Assembly: GCF_946479755.1 (NCBI RefSeq)
Contig: NZ_CAMLHC010000013.1
Span: forward strand, 152,224 to 216,223
Length of the DNA: 64,000 nt
DNA from: an uncultured Chitinophaga sp.
Lineage (GTDB): Bacteria; Bacteroidota; Bacteroidia; Chitinophagales; Chitinophagaceae
Reading direction: 5' to 3'
Of this stretch, positions 36,101 to 43,133 are shown piece after piece; position 1 is the first letter of the stretch; each line of letters begins with the position of its first letter. The notes under the pieces were generated by a model. The model was not told the DNA's origin and made no database searches. It worked only from the letters and a program-made list of their open reading frames with translations. A program made the translations under genes and the position numbers.

Positions 36101-37242
36101 CGGTTCCAGCGTTTCAAGCCGCCGCCATCGGTACCGATCCAGATATTTTTTTCATCTTCTTCACAAAAAGAAAAAATAAAATTATCGATGGCCCTGGCGT
36201 CGGGGCTGCGGTTCAGTACATTTAGTTCAAACGGGTTGCGCCTTGGCTCGACGATGTTAATGCCGCCACGCAAAGTGCCTATCCATTTACGGCCTTCCCT
36301 GTCTTCATAGATGGAATAAACAGCATTGCTGCTTAGCCGCGCTCTGCTACCCGGACTGGTAAACGGACGGGCCGGAACATCGGTGCCGGTTACCAGGTAA
36401 AGGCCGTTGCCATCGGAAGCGCACCAGGTGGTCCCTGCCCTGTCGGTATACAGGTGTACGATCTTACTGTTTTCAGGTAAGACGTTGCCGGAAAATTTAT
36501 TGGTAGCGGCGACATACCGGAATACGCCGGTATCCGTTCCCAGTAGCAGGTTGCCGGCCTTATCAAGGTTAAGGCAGTTGGCCCGGGGGATCTCTCCGCT
36601 GACAACCGTCAACGCCTGCTGACCGTTTTCATACCTGCACAGACCAATATCCTGCACAAATATCCAGGCCGATGTCCCGGTAAACCTGATACCGGTCACT
36701 TCGTAGTCGGTGATGGTTTTACCATGTTGATGTATCGCCATCTGGCGGCCGTTATAAAGGCTGTTGTCAAATACGAGCAAACCATTTTTTTCCGTGCCCA
36801 CCAGGACGCGTCCATTTTCATCCGCCTTGATGATATGTATATTTTCATTGACTTTATGCAGCGCGCGGCTGTTCACCGGCCGGTACGCCGGCATAGAAAA
36901 TTTTTCGCTGGCAGGGTTAAATACACTCACGCCCCGCCGGCCGCCCACCCAAAGCTGGTGATGGCTGTCATCCGCCATGGTGTAAATGCCATTATCCACC
37001 AGGGAGGTGCTGTCACCTATTTTGTTTCTGTAGATTTTAAACCTGTAACCATCATACCTGTTCAGGCCATCATAGGTACCAAACCACATAAAGCCTTTGT
37101 GGTCCTGGTATACCGAGGTAACGGCATTATTAGACAATCCGTCTTCTATGCCAAGGTATCTGACGGGATAACCGACGGCAAAGGTGGTGGTGGCGATTAT
37201 CGACAGCCATAAAATAAAACAACATGTCCTCACAACGTGCAT
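33181..37242 (-). CDS. Hybrid two-component system sensor/regulator, HTCS (PUL2)
   Basis: 1353 aa, the normal HTCS length. In order: a signal peptide (1-23); periplasmic two-component propeller repeats forming two beta-propellers (from YLGIEDGLSNNAVTSVYQD to about 680); a Y_Y_Y domain; a membrane helix (about 767-791, WWAWLLYITTTLAAIYLYI); HisKA with FFTNISHEFRTPLTLI (His near 830); HATPase (NLLSNAFKFTPDNG, DSGCGID, GFGIGLYLVKHF); a receiver with phospho-Asp near 1136 (LVISDIQMEGMDG); and a C-terminal AraC helix-turn-helix (MSHSSLYKKVKSISGQ). It binds imported oligosaccharide in the periplasm and activates the PUL. Its 3' end abuts the PUL2 susC upstream region, the expected target. Confidence 0.95.
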   Translation of the reverse strand: MHVVRTCCFILWLSIIATTTFAVGYPVRYLGIEDGLSNNAVTSVYQDHKGFMWFGTYDGLNRYDGYRFKIYRNKIGDSTSLVDNGIYTMADDSHHQLWVGGRRGVSVFNPASEKFSMPAYRPVNSRALHKVNENIHIIKADENGRVLVGTEKNGLLVFDNSLYNGRQMAIHQHGKTITDYEVTGIRFTGTSAWIFVQDIGLCRYENGQQALTVVSGEIPRANCLNLDKAGNLLLGTDTGVFRYVAATNKFSGNVLPENSKIVHLYTDRAGTTWCASDGNGLYLVTGTDVPARPFTSPGSRARLSSNAVYSIYEDREGRKWIGTLRGGINIVEPRRNPFELNVLNRSPDARAIDNFIFSFCEEDEKNIWIGTDGGGLKRWNRETGALTSYLHDVRQPQGISSNFITSIIHDVHRDLWISTWFGGVNRYRTATGKFEHYVCFNPYTRTAENNVWLVYEDRQQQLWASTTNNGTLYRFDPRENRFGLFDSSLVNIQCLAEDRDGQLWGGSYAALIRIDKDHLHHRRFNIGYTVRSIYHDKKGNFWVGTDGGGLLRFDRQTGAYTRYTMTEGLPSNSILRMLEDNNGNIWISTFNGLSKFDPVKKTFRNFSASDGLQSNQFGFNAALALRSGEFAFGGIKGFNIFYPDSVYAATGIPPVWLTSININNTPVTALDNYVSGRTPEGEVREITVPYDKATIAFDFVALEYTLPDKISYAYRLRGWDNNWNYVGQTRTANYTHLQEGHYTFEIKASNADGFWSPEIRTVSLTVLPPWYRTWWAWLLYITTTLAAIYLYIRYKAREERLKYEIKLAYLEKEKEKELNEKKLSFFTNISHEFRTPLTLIINPLKELLQKNDRDLGTVYRNARRLLSLVDQLLLFRKADQGGDQLKIAPLDIVNLCQEVYLCFSQQAKIKNMQYDFRATSPAIEIYGDSEKLEIAIFNLLSNAFKFTPDNGTIIFEVDEAADTVTIVIRDSGCGIDGDAGDRIFEKFRQAQDRKESLQTGFGIGLYLVKHFIEKHHGSIRYESRVKEGTAFRISLKKGSVHFAGTPLLENSGQKSAFLEELSAEVNLEPRETAVAEADIPTTTITEKKSILLIDDHAEIRQYLRQLFKDKFVVYEADNGVSGFSAVERYMPDLVISDIQMEGMDGVALCVKIKQTDTISHIPVILLTGSSAADTRLRGLESGADDYITKPFDNDLLMAKVNNIIRNRNLLQQYFFERITLKNTNIRVPAEYQDFLKRCIEIIEANLEDETFSIKKFTLEIGMSHSSLYKKVKSISGQTINSFIRSIRLRKAAVLLLRENYSITQAAMQVGIGDIKYFREQFVKLFGMNPSSYVKKYRHSFNSDFNITESQEEV

Positions 37243-37266
37243 AGGCTTGTTTTAGCAGCTATAAAT

Positions 37267-37420
37267 CTATTGAAAAAGATTTAATAAAGCCGGCAGCATG
37301 AAATTATGATGGGCGTTCAATATGTCATAGTCCTTCCACGGATCAGGTATTGCTGCCCAATATTTTGCTGGCGCATCTTTTTCACGTTGGGAGTCGATCC
37401 ATGAAATCAGTCTCCACCAA
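37267..37420 (-). pseudogene. Possible gene remnant between HTCS and P450
   Basis: A minus-strand open frame from about 37420 to a stop at 37267 encodes a natural-looking segment (WRLISWIDSQREKDAPAKYW followed by an aromatic, Leu-rich end LLNLFQ). The only upstream Met in frame lies inside the P450 gene on the other strand (37554), so no sensible start exists. It may be the tail of a gene cut when the P450/terpene pair arrived, or chance. No homologue is recognised. Confidence 0.2.
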
Positions 37421-37482
37421 TACAAAATTTTCGTGCCGTTGTTTTGCAGTACTGCTTGGTATTTTAGAGATGAAACTGTCTC

Positions 37483-38595
37483 ATGCCAACTGCAAAAATG
37501 ATACACTTTGATCCTGACTTTCCCAGAATGGACGGCCAAAAAGGTGCATGGCAAGTCTATAGTTATGCGGATGTAAAAAACATGTTGTTCGACTACCAGG
37601 CCTATAGTAATTCATACATGCCAGATAATGGTATGCTGGGCGCCAACATCAACCAGCTGGACCCTCCTCTCCACACAGAACTAAGAAGTCTCGTAACACC
37701 CTATTTCGGCAGAGAAGCAATTAATGCTATCGAGCCTTTAATAGTCAAAATCTGCAATCGGTTGTTCGATGATCAGCCACTCAACTCCTTCGATTTTTGT
37801 AACGGCGTTGCCTATCCCTTAAGTGCGGCGGTTATCTGTCATCTGCTGGGCGTTCCCTTCGAAGATCACCATCGAATAGATAACTGGGCAAAGGATATAG
37901 TAAGTGCCGGTTATGTGCCAAATGGTCCTACCCTGGCAGCTATCGCTCAACAAGAAATGGCAGAATTTTTCGCTGCGTTATTGGCTAATAATCGCCTCCC
38001 GGCTGACAGCCTTCTATATGCAATGGGGACCGCCTATCTTGAGGGCCAGCTATTGCCCCCTCCCATCCGGATTGGTACCGCTATGACTATTCTGCTGGCA
38101 GGGTACGAAACGACCGCTACTTTGCTGTCTAACTGTATTTATGAGCTCTGCCTCAACACTGATTTGCAACATACTTTGCGAAGATCACCCGATAACATAC
38201 CGCAATTCATCCTGGAAGTCCTCCGGCTCCGGCCCAGTATTGTCAGCATGTACCGGAAGGTTAAACGGGATATCAATATACAGGGGGAAGCTATTGTTAC
38301 CGGCAGTATTATAAACGGATGGATCAGCACTGCTAACAGGGATAACACTGTTTTTCAAAACCCCGACCGGATCGAATTGGACAGAAGCAACAGCAACCAG
38401 GCGCTGAGCTTCGGTTACGGCATTCATCACTGCGTTGGCGCCGTTCTCGCAAGAACAGAGGCGAGGACAATGTTAACACTTTTACTTAGCCGTTCGCGCT
38501 TAATTGACCTACAGACCGGCACCGGACCCCAATGGAGCCCCAGCCTGATTACTCCCTCCTTGCTTCACCTTCCAATTACTGTACAATGGAGTTAA
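37483..38595 (+). CDS. Cytochrome P450, terpene-pathway type
   Basis: 370 aa, slightly short for a bacterial P450 because the start is only about 25 residues before the conserved segment; a TGA 12 bases upstream fixes the start region. Visible motifs are the C-helix DPPLHTELRSLV, the I-helix oxygen-activation motif AGYETTA, the ExxR motif EVLRLRP, and the haem-binding loop SFGYGIHHCVGAVLARTEAR with Cys317 as the axial ligand. It is soluble and would need ferredoxin/reductase partners encoded elsewhere. The stop overlaps the start of the terpene synthase by 10 bases, so the two are translationally coupled and it should oxidise the terpene product. Confidence 0.93.
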   Translation: MPTAKMIHFDPDFPRMDGQKGAWQVYSYADVKNMLFDYQAYSNSYMPDNGMLGANINQLDPPLHTELRSLVTPYFGREAINAIEPLIVKICNRLFDDQPLNSFDFCNGVAYPLSAAVICHLLGVPFEDHHRIDNWAKDIVSAGYVPNGPTLAAIAQQEMAEFFAALLANNRLPADSLLYAMGTAYLEGQLLPPPIRIGTAMTILLAGYETTATLLSNCIYELCLNTDLQHTLRRSPDNIPQFILEVLRLRPSIVSMYRKVKRDINIQGEAIVTGSIINGWISTANRDNTVFQNPDRIELDRSNSNQALSFGYGIHHCVGAVLARTEARTMLTLLLSRSRLIDLQTGTGPQWSPSLITPSLLHLPITVQWS

Positions 38596-39563
38596 GTAAT
38601 ACCGGAATACGCTATCCTTTTGCCGACGCTATTAACCTCCACGCAGCCTGGTTGGAAAACCTGACACGTCACTGGCTACAGGTTACGTATCCTTCTTTGC
38701 CTCCGGATATAAAAGAGAAATATTACCATACTGCCACAGGGTACATTACCGCCCGTTTCTTTCCTTTTGCCTCCAAAGACCGCCTGGTTCCCTTAGGACG
38801 GAGCAGTCTTTGGGGACTGGCCTTTGATGATTATTATGAGTATGCCACACCAGAAGTGTATCACCATTTAGCCAGAAGGCTTTCGGCTATTATTTGCGGG
38901 GAAGATAATGCGAGGACTATGGAAAATGAGTTTTTCCACCAAATGCAGATTATGGCTTCAGAGTTTAGAACTTTCATGCCGGAATACTGGATGCAGCGGT
39001 TTTCAAGCAGTATGCGCCGTTACATTGAAGCAATGGCCGAGGAATCGGTGTATAAGCAGGCAATGGCTTTTCCTACCCTTGAGGACTATATTGCTATCCG
39101 GTGGCGGGCCGTAGATGTCCTGCAAATGGTTGACGGACTGGAAGTAGCCACCGAAGAGCCATTACCGGACATTGTCAGGCACCACCCTCACATTGAAAAC
39201 ATAGTCTACCTCACCTGCAGGATCATCTCCTGGGCTAATGATTATTTTTCTATTGGTAAAGAGCAAGGTCTGGATGTTATGAACCTGATACTGGTTTTGA
39301 AATATAATGAGCGTCTCAGCCTCGAAGAAGCCAAATGCAGAGCGCTGGAAATTCATGATGCCGATGTAACGGAATATCTTGCCTGCTGCCAAAATCTGCC
39401 TGATTTCGGCCGGTATAATGCAGCGGTTGAAAAATTCCTTCACTATAATCATTACATGATCGCTGGCCATGCCCGTTGGTATACGGTCGACACCAAACGT
39501 TATCAGCCAGGAGGACACCCTTTGCATGATTTTAAGCGGCGGCCGGACAGATCAGGGAATTGA
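38586..39563 (+). CDS. Class I terpene synthase
   Basis: 325 aa from the ATG at 38586 (a longer in-frame start at 38532 lies inside the P450 gene). All class I features are in place: the Asp-rich metal motif D81-D82-Y-Y-E85, the NSE triad N218/S222/E226 in NDYFSIGKE, the pyrophosphate-sensing Arg172 exactly 46 residues before the NSE motif, and the C-terminal RY pair R305-Y306. Length and N-terminus (IRYPFADAIN) are those of bacterial sesqui- or diterpene cyclases; the product cannot be read from sequence. It forms a two-gene terpene pathway with the P450. Its 3' end overlaps the convergent hybrid kinase gene by 12 bases. Confidence 0.94.
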   Translation: MELSNTGIRYPFADAINLHAAWLENLTRHWLQVTYPSLPPDIKEKYYHTATGYITARFFPFASKDRLVPLGRSSLWGLAFDDYYEYATPEVYHHLARRLSAIICGEDNARTMENEFFHQMQIMASEFRTFMPEYWMQRFSSSMRRYIEAMAEESVYKQAMAFPTLEDYIAIRWRAVDVLQMVDGLEVATEEPLPDIVRHHPHIENIVYLTCRIISWANDYFSIGKEQGLDVMNLILVLKYNERLSLEEAKCRALEIHDADVTEYLACCQNLPDFGRYNAAVEKFLHYNHYMIAGHARWYTVDTKRYQPGGHPLHDFKRRPDRSGN

Positions 39564-41390
39564 AGGTAGCTTAGAAGAGATAACAGTAGTCAACAGCGCC
39601 TCTATAAAGGCCTCGGTGCTATAAGGCTTATATAATATACCGTTATAAAGCCCACGATGTTGCTCCTGTTCCTGTGAATCGTTAGCCGTCACCATTAACA
39701 CCGGTGTAGAGGCTATTGCTTTATCTGTATTACTTCGAAGGATGGCCAGCGTTTCCATCCCCGACATTCCAGGCATATTCGCATCCATTAGTACCAGTTC
39801 CGGCTTTTGCTCCTCGATCACTTTCAGACCGCTCATACCTGAATCCGCACAGTAGACCTCGCAGGCTAGTTTTTTAAGGGCAGCCGACAACACCATCCGG
39901 TTAATCTTATTATCGTCGATCACCAGGCAACGGAGTCCCTTTAGCTTCCAGGAATCCACCTCACTGTTTTTGTAAGCAGTCATGGGTTCGCTGCTGCGGC
40001 GCAGGGGTACCCCTATCCGAAATATGGTACCTCTGGCGTCTGCCCCAGGGCTCACCATGATTTCACCCCCCAGATGTGTGACAGCACTAAGAGCAATATA
40101 GAGGCCCAAACCCGTACCCCTTCCGTCGGTTTCATACAGCCGGAAAATCCGCTCATAGTCCTCTTCCCTTACTCCCGGCCCCTGGTCAATAATATCCAGT
40201 AACAGGTCTTTACCATTGGTCAGTACCCGCAGCGTCACCTGTCCATTTTCCGGGGTAAATTTTATGGCATTGGAAAGCAGATTTTTCAAGGCGCGCTCCA
40301 GCAACACTCTTCCTACCGACACATACTCCGGCACATCTGCAGCAATAGATAACTCAACCTCTACACATTTACGATGTGCAGCATATTTGGGCGTGCGTAA
40401 CTGCTCAAAACACCATTCCTTTACAGAAATGGTTTCCAGCTCATAGCTTCCGAATGTCCCTGCTTCTATCCGGCGAAGGTCCAGGGCATTGCCAATCAAC
40501 CCACCAACGTTGTTACCGATTTCATGCAAGGTGTGTATTGTCGAAACCAGCGTCGGTATGTCCACTGTGGTCGGCAAATGCTCTGATTCATCAACAAAGT
40601 TTTTTAAGGGTTTACATTGCTCTTCAATAGCTGTAATCATATTGGAGCTCAAACCCTGATGCCGGAAAAGCTCGTCACGCACGTCATGGGCGAACATCTC
40701 CGTAAACTTCCTGATTTTCGAATTGACAATCTGAAGGTCTGTGTTGATTATGCGAAGCTCGGCAGTCTTTCGCTCTACTTCGGCCTCCAGATCCTTGTTG
40801 ATCCGATCCAGCTGAGCATTGAGCACAGTCCAGTATTTTTTGTAAAAAAAAATGACCGTAAATATCATAAAGAGGATGGCCACAGCTCCCAGGTCGTGGA
40901 ACAGGTTGCCTTTATCATTAAGCGGTTCAGTAGGATAAAACCCCATCCGCTGGTTCAGCTTACCGATGCAGAGAAAGGAGAGTGCGACCAGGCCCCAGGC
41001 GAGGCTTTGCCAGATGCCATTAAATATTAAAAGTGAAACCAATACCAGGAAGATCGTCAGCAACTCTTCCTCGGCAATCATTCCGCGTACCATTCCGAAA
41101 TATAACACAGCCAGGCTGTGCGAGAGCATAAACCCAAACGCCACCAACCTGTCATACTGCCGGTAATTGAGAAAAATAAATCCGCTGAAGAAAGCCGCTT
41201 CCAGCCATGCTGCTGCAAAAACGCCCCAGTCACCGGTTACGATAAAAATGGCGGTACCCATCGTTGAGGCTAACAAGGCAGTTATCAGGCTAAGGGTATT
41301 TACAACAATAATTCTGGCCTGGTGCTCGGAATTTAAACCAGTGGTACCAGCCCTGGTTATAGACTCCCATAGATTGATTGTCTGGTGCAT
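39552..41390 (-). CDS. Membrane hybrid histidine kinase with receiver domain
   Basis: 612 aa. The N-terminal half has about six membrane helices (residues 30-195, e.g. FGFMLSHSLAVLYFGM) as sensor. A coiled coil follows (DRINKDLEAEVERKTAELRI), then an H-box FAHDVRDELFRHQG (His near 235) that lacks the usual Pro, a HATPase domain with LLSNAIKFTPENG, DQGPGV and GTGLGLYIALSAV, and a C-terminal receiver with phospho-Asp near 534 (LVLMDANMPGMSG) and Lys in LYKPYS. No DNA-binding output, so it must pass phosphate on or act through another partner. Tail-to-tail with the terpene synthase, 12-base overlap; a functional link is unproven. Confidence 0.9.
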   Translation of the reverse strand: MHQTINLWESITRAGTTGLNSEHQARIIVVNTLSLITALLASTMGTAIFIVTGDWGVFAAAWLEAAFFSGFIFLNYRQYDRLVAFGFMLSHSLAVLYFGMVRGMIAEEELLTIFLVLVSLLIFNGIWQSLAWGLVALSFLCIGKLNQRMGFYPTEPLNDKGNLFHDLGAVAILFMIFTVIFFYKKYWTVLNAQLDRINKDLEAEVERKTAELRIINTDLQIVNSKIRKFTEMFAHDVRDELFRHQGLSSNMITAIEEQCKPLKNFVDESEHLPTTVDIPTLVSTIHTLHEIGNNVGGLIGNALDLRRIEAGTFGSYELETISVKEWCFEQLRTPKYAAHRKCVEVELSIAADVPEYVSVGRVLLERALKNLLSNAIKFTPENGQVTLRVLTNGKDLLLDIIDQGPGVREEDYERIFRLYETDGRGTGLGLYIALSAVTHLGGEIMVSPGADARGTIFRIGVPLRRSSEPMTAYKNSEVDSWKLKGLRCLVIDDNKINRMVLSAALKKLACEVYCADSGMSGLKVIEEQKPELVLMDANMPGMSGMETLAILRSNTDKAIASTPVLMVTANDSQEQEQHRGLYNGILYKPYSTEAFIEALLTTVISSKLPSIP

Positions 41391-41528
41391 TTACTTTGAG
41401 GTTTAGAAGGCAACGGAGGTAACCTTCCGCAGCGTTCCGGGAAAGTAATAGTGTTTGCGGCAATTAATGTTAACGGGATCTATTCTTAAGCGTATTAACA
41501 AATCCGGGCTGTAAGAGGAGGTGAAAAG

Positions 41529-41547
41529 CGGCTGTTGAAAACAGCCG
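41529..41547. other. 8-base-pair hairpin downstream of tRNA terminator
   Basis: CGGCTGTT (41529-41536) and AACAGCCG (41540-41547) pair perfectly around a 3-base loop. No T-tract follows rightward and only a weak one leftward. It lies in the gap between the hybrid kinase start and the tRNA terminator; the rest of 41391-41574 shows nothing I can name. Confidence 0.3.
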
Positions 41548-41574
41548 GAATTAGTAAAGAGTCTGCAAAATAAA

Positions 41575-41602
41575 AAAGGTCGCATTTTTAAATGCGACCT
41601 TT
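41575..41602 (-). terminator. Terminator of the tRNA-Arg gene
   Basis: The perfect arms AAAGGTCGCAT (41575-41585) and ATGCGACCTTT (41592-41602) lie 13 bases beyond the 3' end of the tRNA. Leftward transcription then meets a T-rich tract, as for an intrinsic terminator. Confidence 0.8.
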
Positions 41603-41615
41603 CATTGATAATTCG

Positions 41616-41689
41616 TGACCGCGTCAGGATTCAAACCTGAAACCTTCTGATCCGTAGTCAGATGCTCTATTCAGTTGAGCTACGCAGCC
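41616..41689 (-). tRNA. tRNA-Arg(ACG), copy 1
   Basis: A 74-base cloverleaf. The acceptor stem GGCTGCG pairs with CGCGGTC with two wobble pairs; D-stem GCTC/GAGC; anticodon stem TCTGA/TCAGA with loop CTACGGA, anticodon ACG; T-stem TCAGG/CCTGA. CCA is not encoded. The D-loop has A15 and A19 instead of G, and the T-loop is TTTGAAT with U56 instead of the near-invariant C, so the 19-56 tertiary pair is A-U. Identical to copy 2. Confidence 0.93.
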
Positions 41690-41708
41690 ATTTCCCGTTT
41701 CGGGATTG

Positions 41709-41739
41709 CAAAGATAAACATTTATTTTATCTTAACAAA
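41709..41739 (-). promoter_or_regulatory. Promoter of tRNA-Arg copy 1
   Basis: On the minus strand TTTG (41739-41736), 19 bases, then TATCTTTG (41716-41709). This is a perfect match to the Bacteroidota housekeeping consensus TTTG-N19-TAnnTTTG, 20 bases upstream of the tRNA. Confidence 0.85.
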
Positions 41740-41802
41740 TTATTTTTCAATTCTTTACATCTGCTACTTTTTAACAGTATGTTTTTATTGAGCTAAAAAA
41801 AA

Positions 41803-41820
41803 CTGCAAAACAGGCTGCAG
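41803..41820 (-). terminator. Weak terminator of tRNA-Arg copy 2
   Basis: A short stem CTGCA (41803-41807)/TGCAG (41816-41820), followed leftward by eight T residues in the transcript (complement of 41795-41802). It lies 15 bases beyond the 3' end of copy 2. Confidence 0.4.
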
Positions 41821-41834
41821 CTCTTTTTATTTTG

Positions 41835-41908
41835 TGACCGCGTCAGGATTCAAACCTGAAACCTTCTGATCCGTAGTCAGATGCTCTATTCAGTTGAGCT
41901 ACGCAGCC
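41835..41908 (-). tRNA. tRNA-Arg(ACG), copy 2
   Basis: Base-for-base identical to copy 1, including the A19/U56 change. The shared sequence extends about 20 bases upstream of the tRNA with a single-base deletion, showing a tandem duplication. It has its own promoter. Confidence 0.93.
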
Positions 41909-41926
41909 ATTTCCCGTTTGGGATTG

Positions 41927-41957
41927 CAAATGTAGGATTAGTTTTTATTTAAACAAA
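41927..41957 (-). promoter_or_regulatory. Promoter of tRNA-Arg copy 2
   Basis: On the minus strand TTTG (41957-41954), 19 bases, then TACATTTG (41934-41927): again a perfect TTTG-N19-TAnnTTTG. The spacer is unrelated to that of copy 1, while the boxes and their distance are kept. Confidence 0.85.
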
Positions 41958-42057
41958 TTTTTTTAAAATATTTTTTTGAGACACTACCGTCAACCACTAT
42001 ACGCAGTCAATACAAAACAACCTATAACCTGCTACCACAAAGCGTTTGCAGCAGCTT

Positions 42058-43044
42058 CTATTTATCAACCGGATAAGGCCCGTCTGTAAAAACAGTACTG
42101 TGATATCCCTTTGAACCCACCACCTGCGCCAGCGGACTGAAGACATCACGGCCCTCTTTCAGCGCCTTTAGCGTTTCTCCGAAATCATACGCCGGCCGCC
42201 AGCCCAGCGCCTGTACCGCCTTCGAATTATCATAGACCCGGTCCATCACCGGCTGCATCTTCCAATGCAAACGATCATACACTTCATCAAAACCGGGGAA
42301 ATAACGGCGCACCACCGCCGGCGCATCCTGTTGCAGCGCCTGCATATCCCCTATCGCAAACGGCGTGGTGGCACTGATCACATAACGGTCAAACCCGATG
42401 ACCGCCGCTTTCTCCGCTGCCGCCAGATGCGCAGACACCACATCCTCCAGGTCTACCCTGCCAAACAACAGTTCATTTACCTTCAGGTTCAGGTCTGCAT
42501 ACGTCGCCCGTTTGTCCCGGTCATCATCTATCTCCGGAAAGAACCGTGAAGTACGCAGCACCACACAGGGCAACCCACGCTTGCGGTAAAACAACCGGCA
42601 GAGATCTTCTGCGGCCACCTTGGTAATACCATAGATATTTTTAGGCGACGGCGGCAGCTCCGGTGTCACCCATACCGCTGGTCCACCCGGCGCCGGCTCC
42701 ATCGCCTCGCCAAACACACTGGTGGTGCTGGTAAACACAAAACGCTCCACTCCCGCCGCCACAGCAGCTTCCAGCAATGTCAGCGTCCCCGTGATGTTCG
42801 TGTCAATGAACTGCTGCACGGAATGTGTGACCACATGCGGCTTGTGTAAAGTAGCTGCATGAAACACCACCACTACCTCCTTCATACATTCCCTGATAAA
42901 GTCAGCATCGGTAATGGAACCGACTGCCGACGTAAAAGCACCGGCTACCCGGTCAACACCGACCACTTCATAACGCAGCTCCCGCAACCTGCGCACCAGG
43001 GCTTCGCCCAAATGTCCGGAACTACCGGTAACTAAAACACGCAT
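42058..43044 (-). CDS. NAD(P)-dependent epimerase/dehydratase (extended SDR)
   Basis: 328 aa. An N-terminal Rossmann fold with the nucleotide loop GSSGHLG (7-13) and Asp31 after beta 2, which favours NAD. The catalytic Tyr138 and Lys142 are in YGITK, and the Ser/Thr of the triad is in FTSTTSVFG (about 105-111). It is an extended short-chain dehydrogenase of the UDP-sugar epimerase type; the substrate is unclear and it could act on a sugar nucleotide or a small carbonyl compound. A TATCTTTG -7 box lies 24 bases upstream, and an AraC-type regulator is divergent 89 bases away, so that regulator may control it. Confidence 0.88.
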   Translation of the reverse strand: MRVLVTGSSGHLGEALVRRLRELRYEVVGVDRVAGAFTSAVGSITDADFIRECMKEVVVVFHAATLHKPHVVTHSVQQFIDTNITGTLTLLEAAVAAGVERFVFTSTTSVFGEAMEPAPGGPAVWVTPELPPSPKNIYGITKVAAEDLCRLFYRKRGLPCVVLRTSRFFPEIDDDRDKRATYADLNLKVNELLFGRVDLEDVVSAHLAAAEKAAVIGFDRYVISATTPFAIGDMQALQQDAPAVVRRYFPGFDEVYDRLHWKMQPVMDRVYDNSKAVQALGWRPAYDFGETLKALKEGRDVFSPLAQVVGSKGYHSTVFTDGPYPVDK

Positions 43045-43067
43045 ATCTTTTTAAATTTTGACGCCAT

Positions 43068-43075
43068 CAAAGATA
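43068..43075 (-). promoter_or_regulatory. -7 box of the epimerase gene
   Basis: The minus-strand TATCTTTG matches TAnnTTTG exactly and lies 24 bases upstream of the ATG at 43044. No clear -33 TTTG is seen at 19 bases, which would fit a promoter needing an activator such as the divergent AraC protein. Confidence 0.45.
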
Positions 43076-43133
43076 ACAGGCTACCACGGCAACGGATATT
43101 GATTTACGACGTAAAAATGGTGATCTTTGCTGT

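Noticed and set aside
41616..41908. tRNA repeats as att sites of an integrated island
   Set aside because: The repeats are whole tRNA genes with their own promoters, only 219 bases apart, and no integrase is present; tandem duplication explains them.
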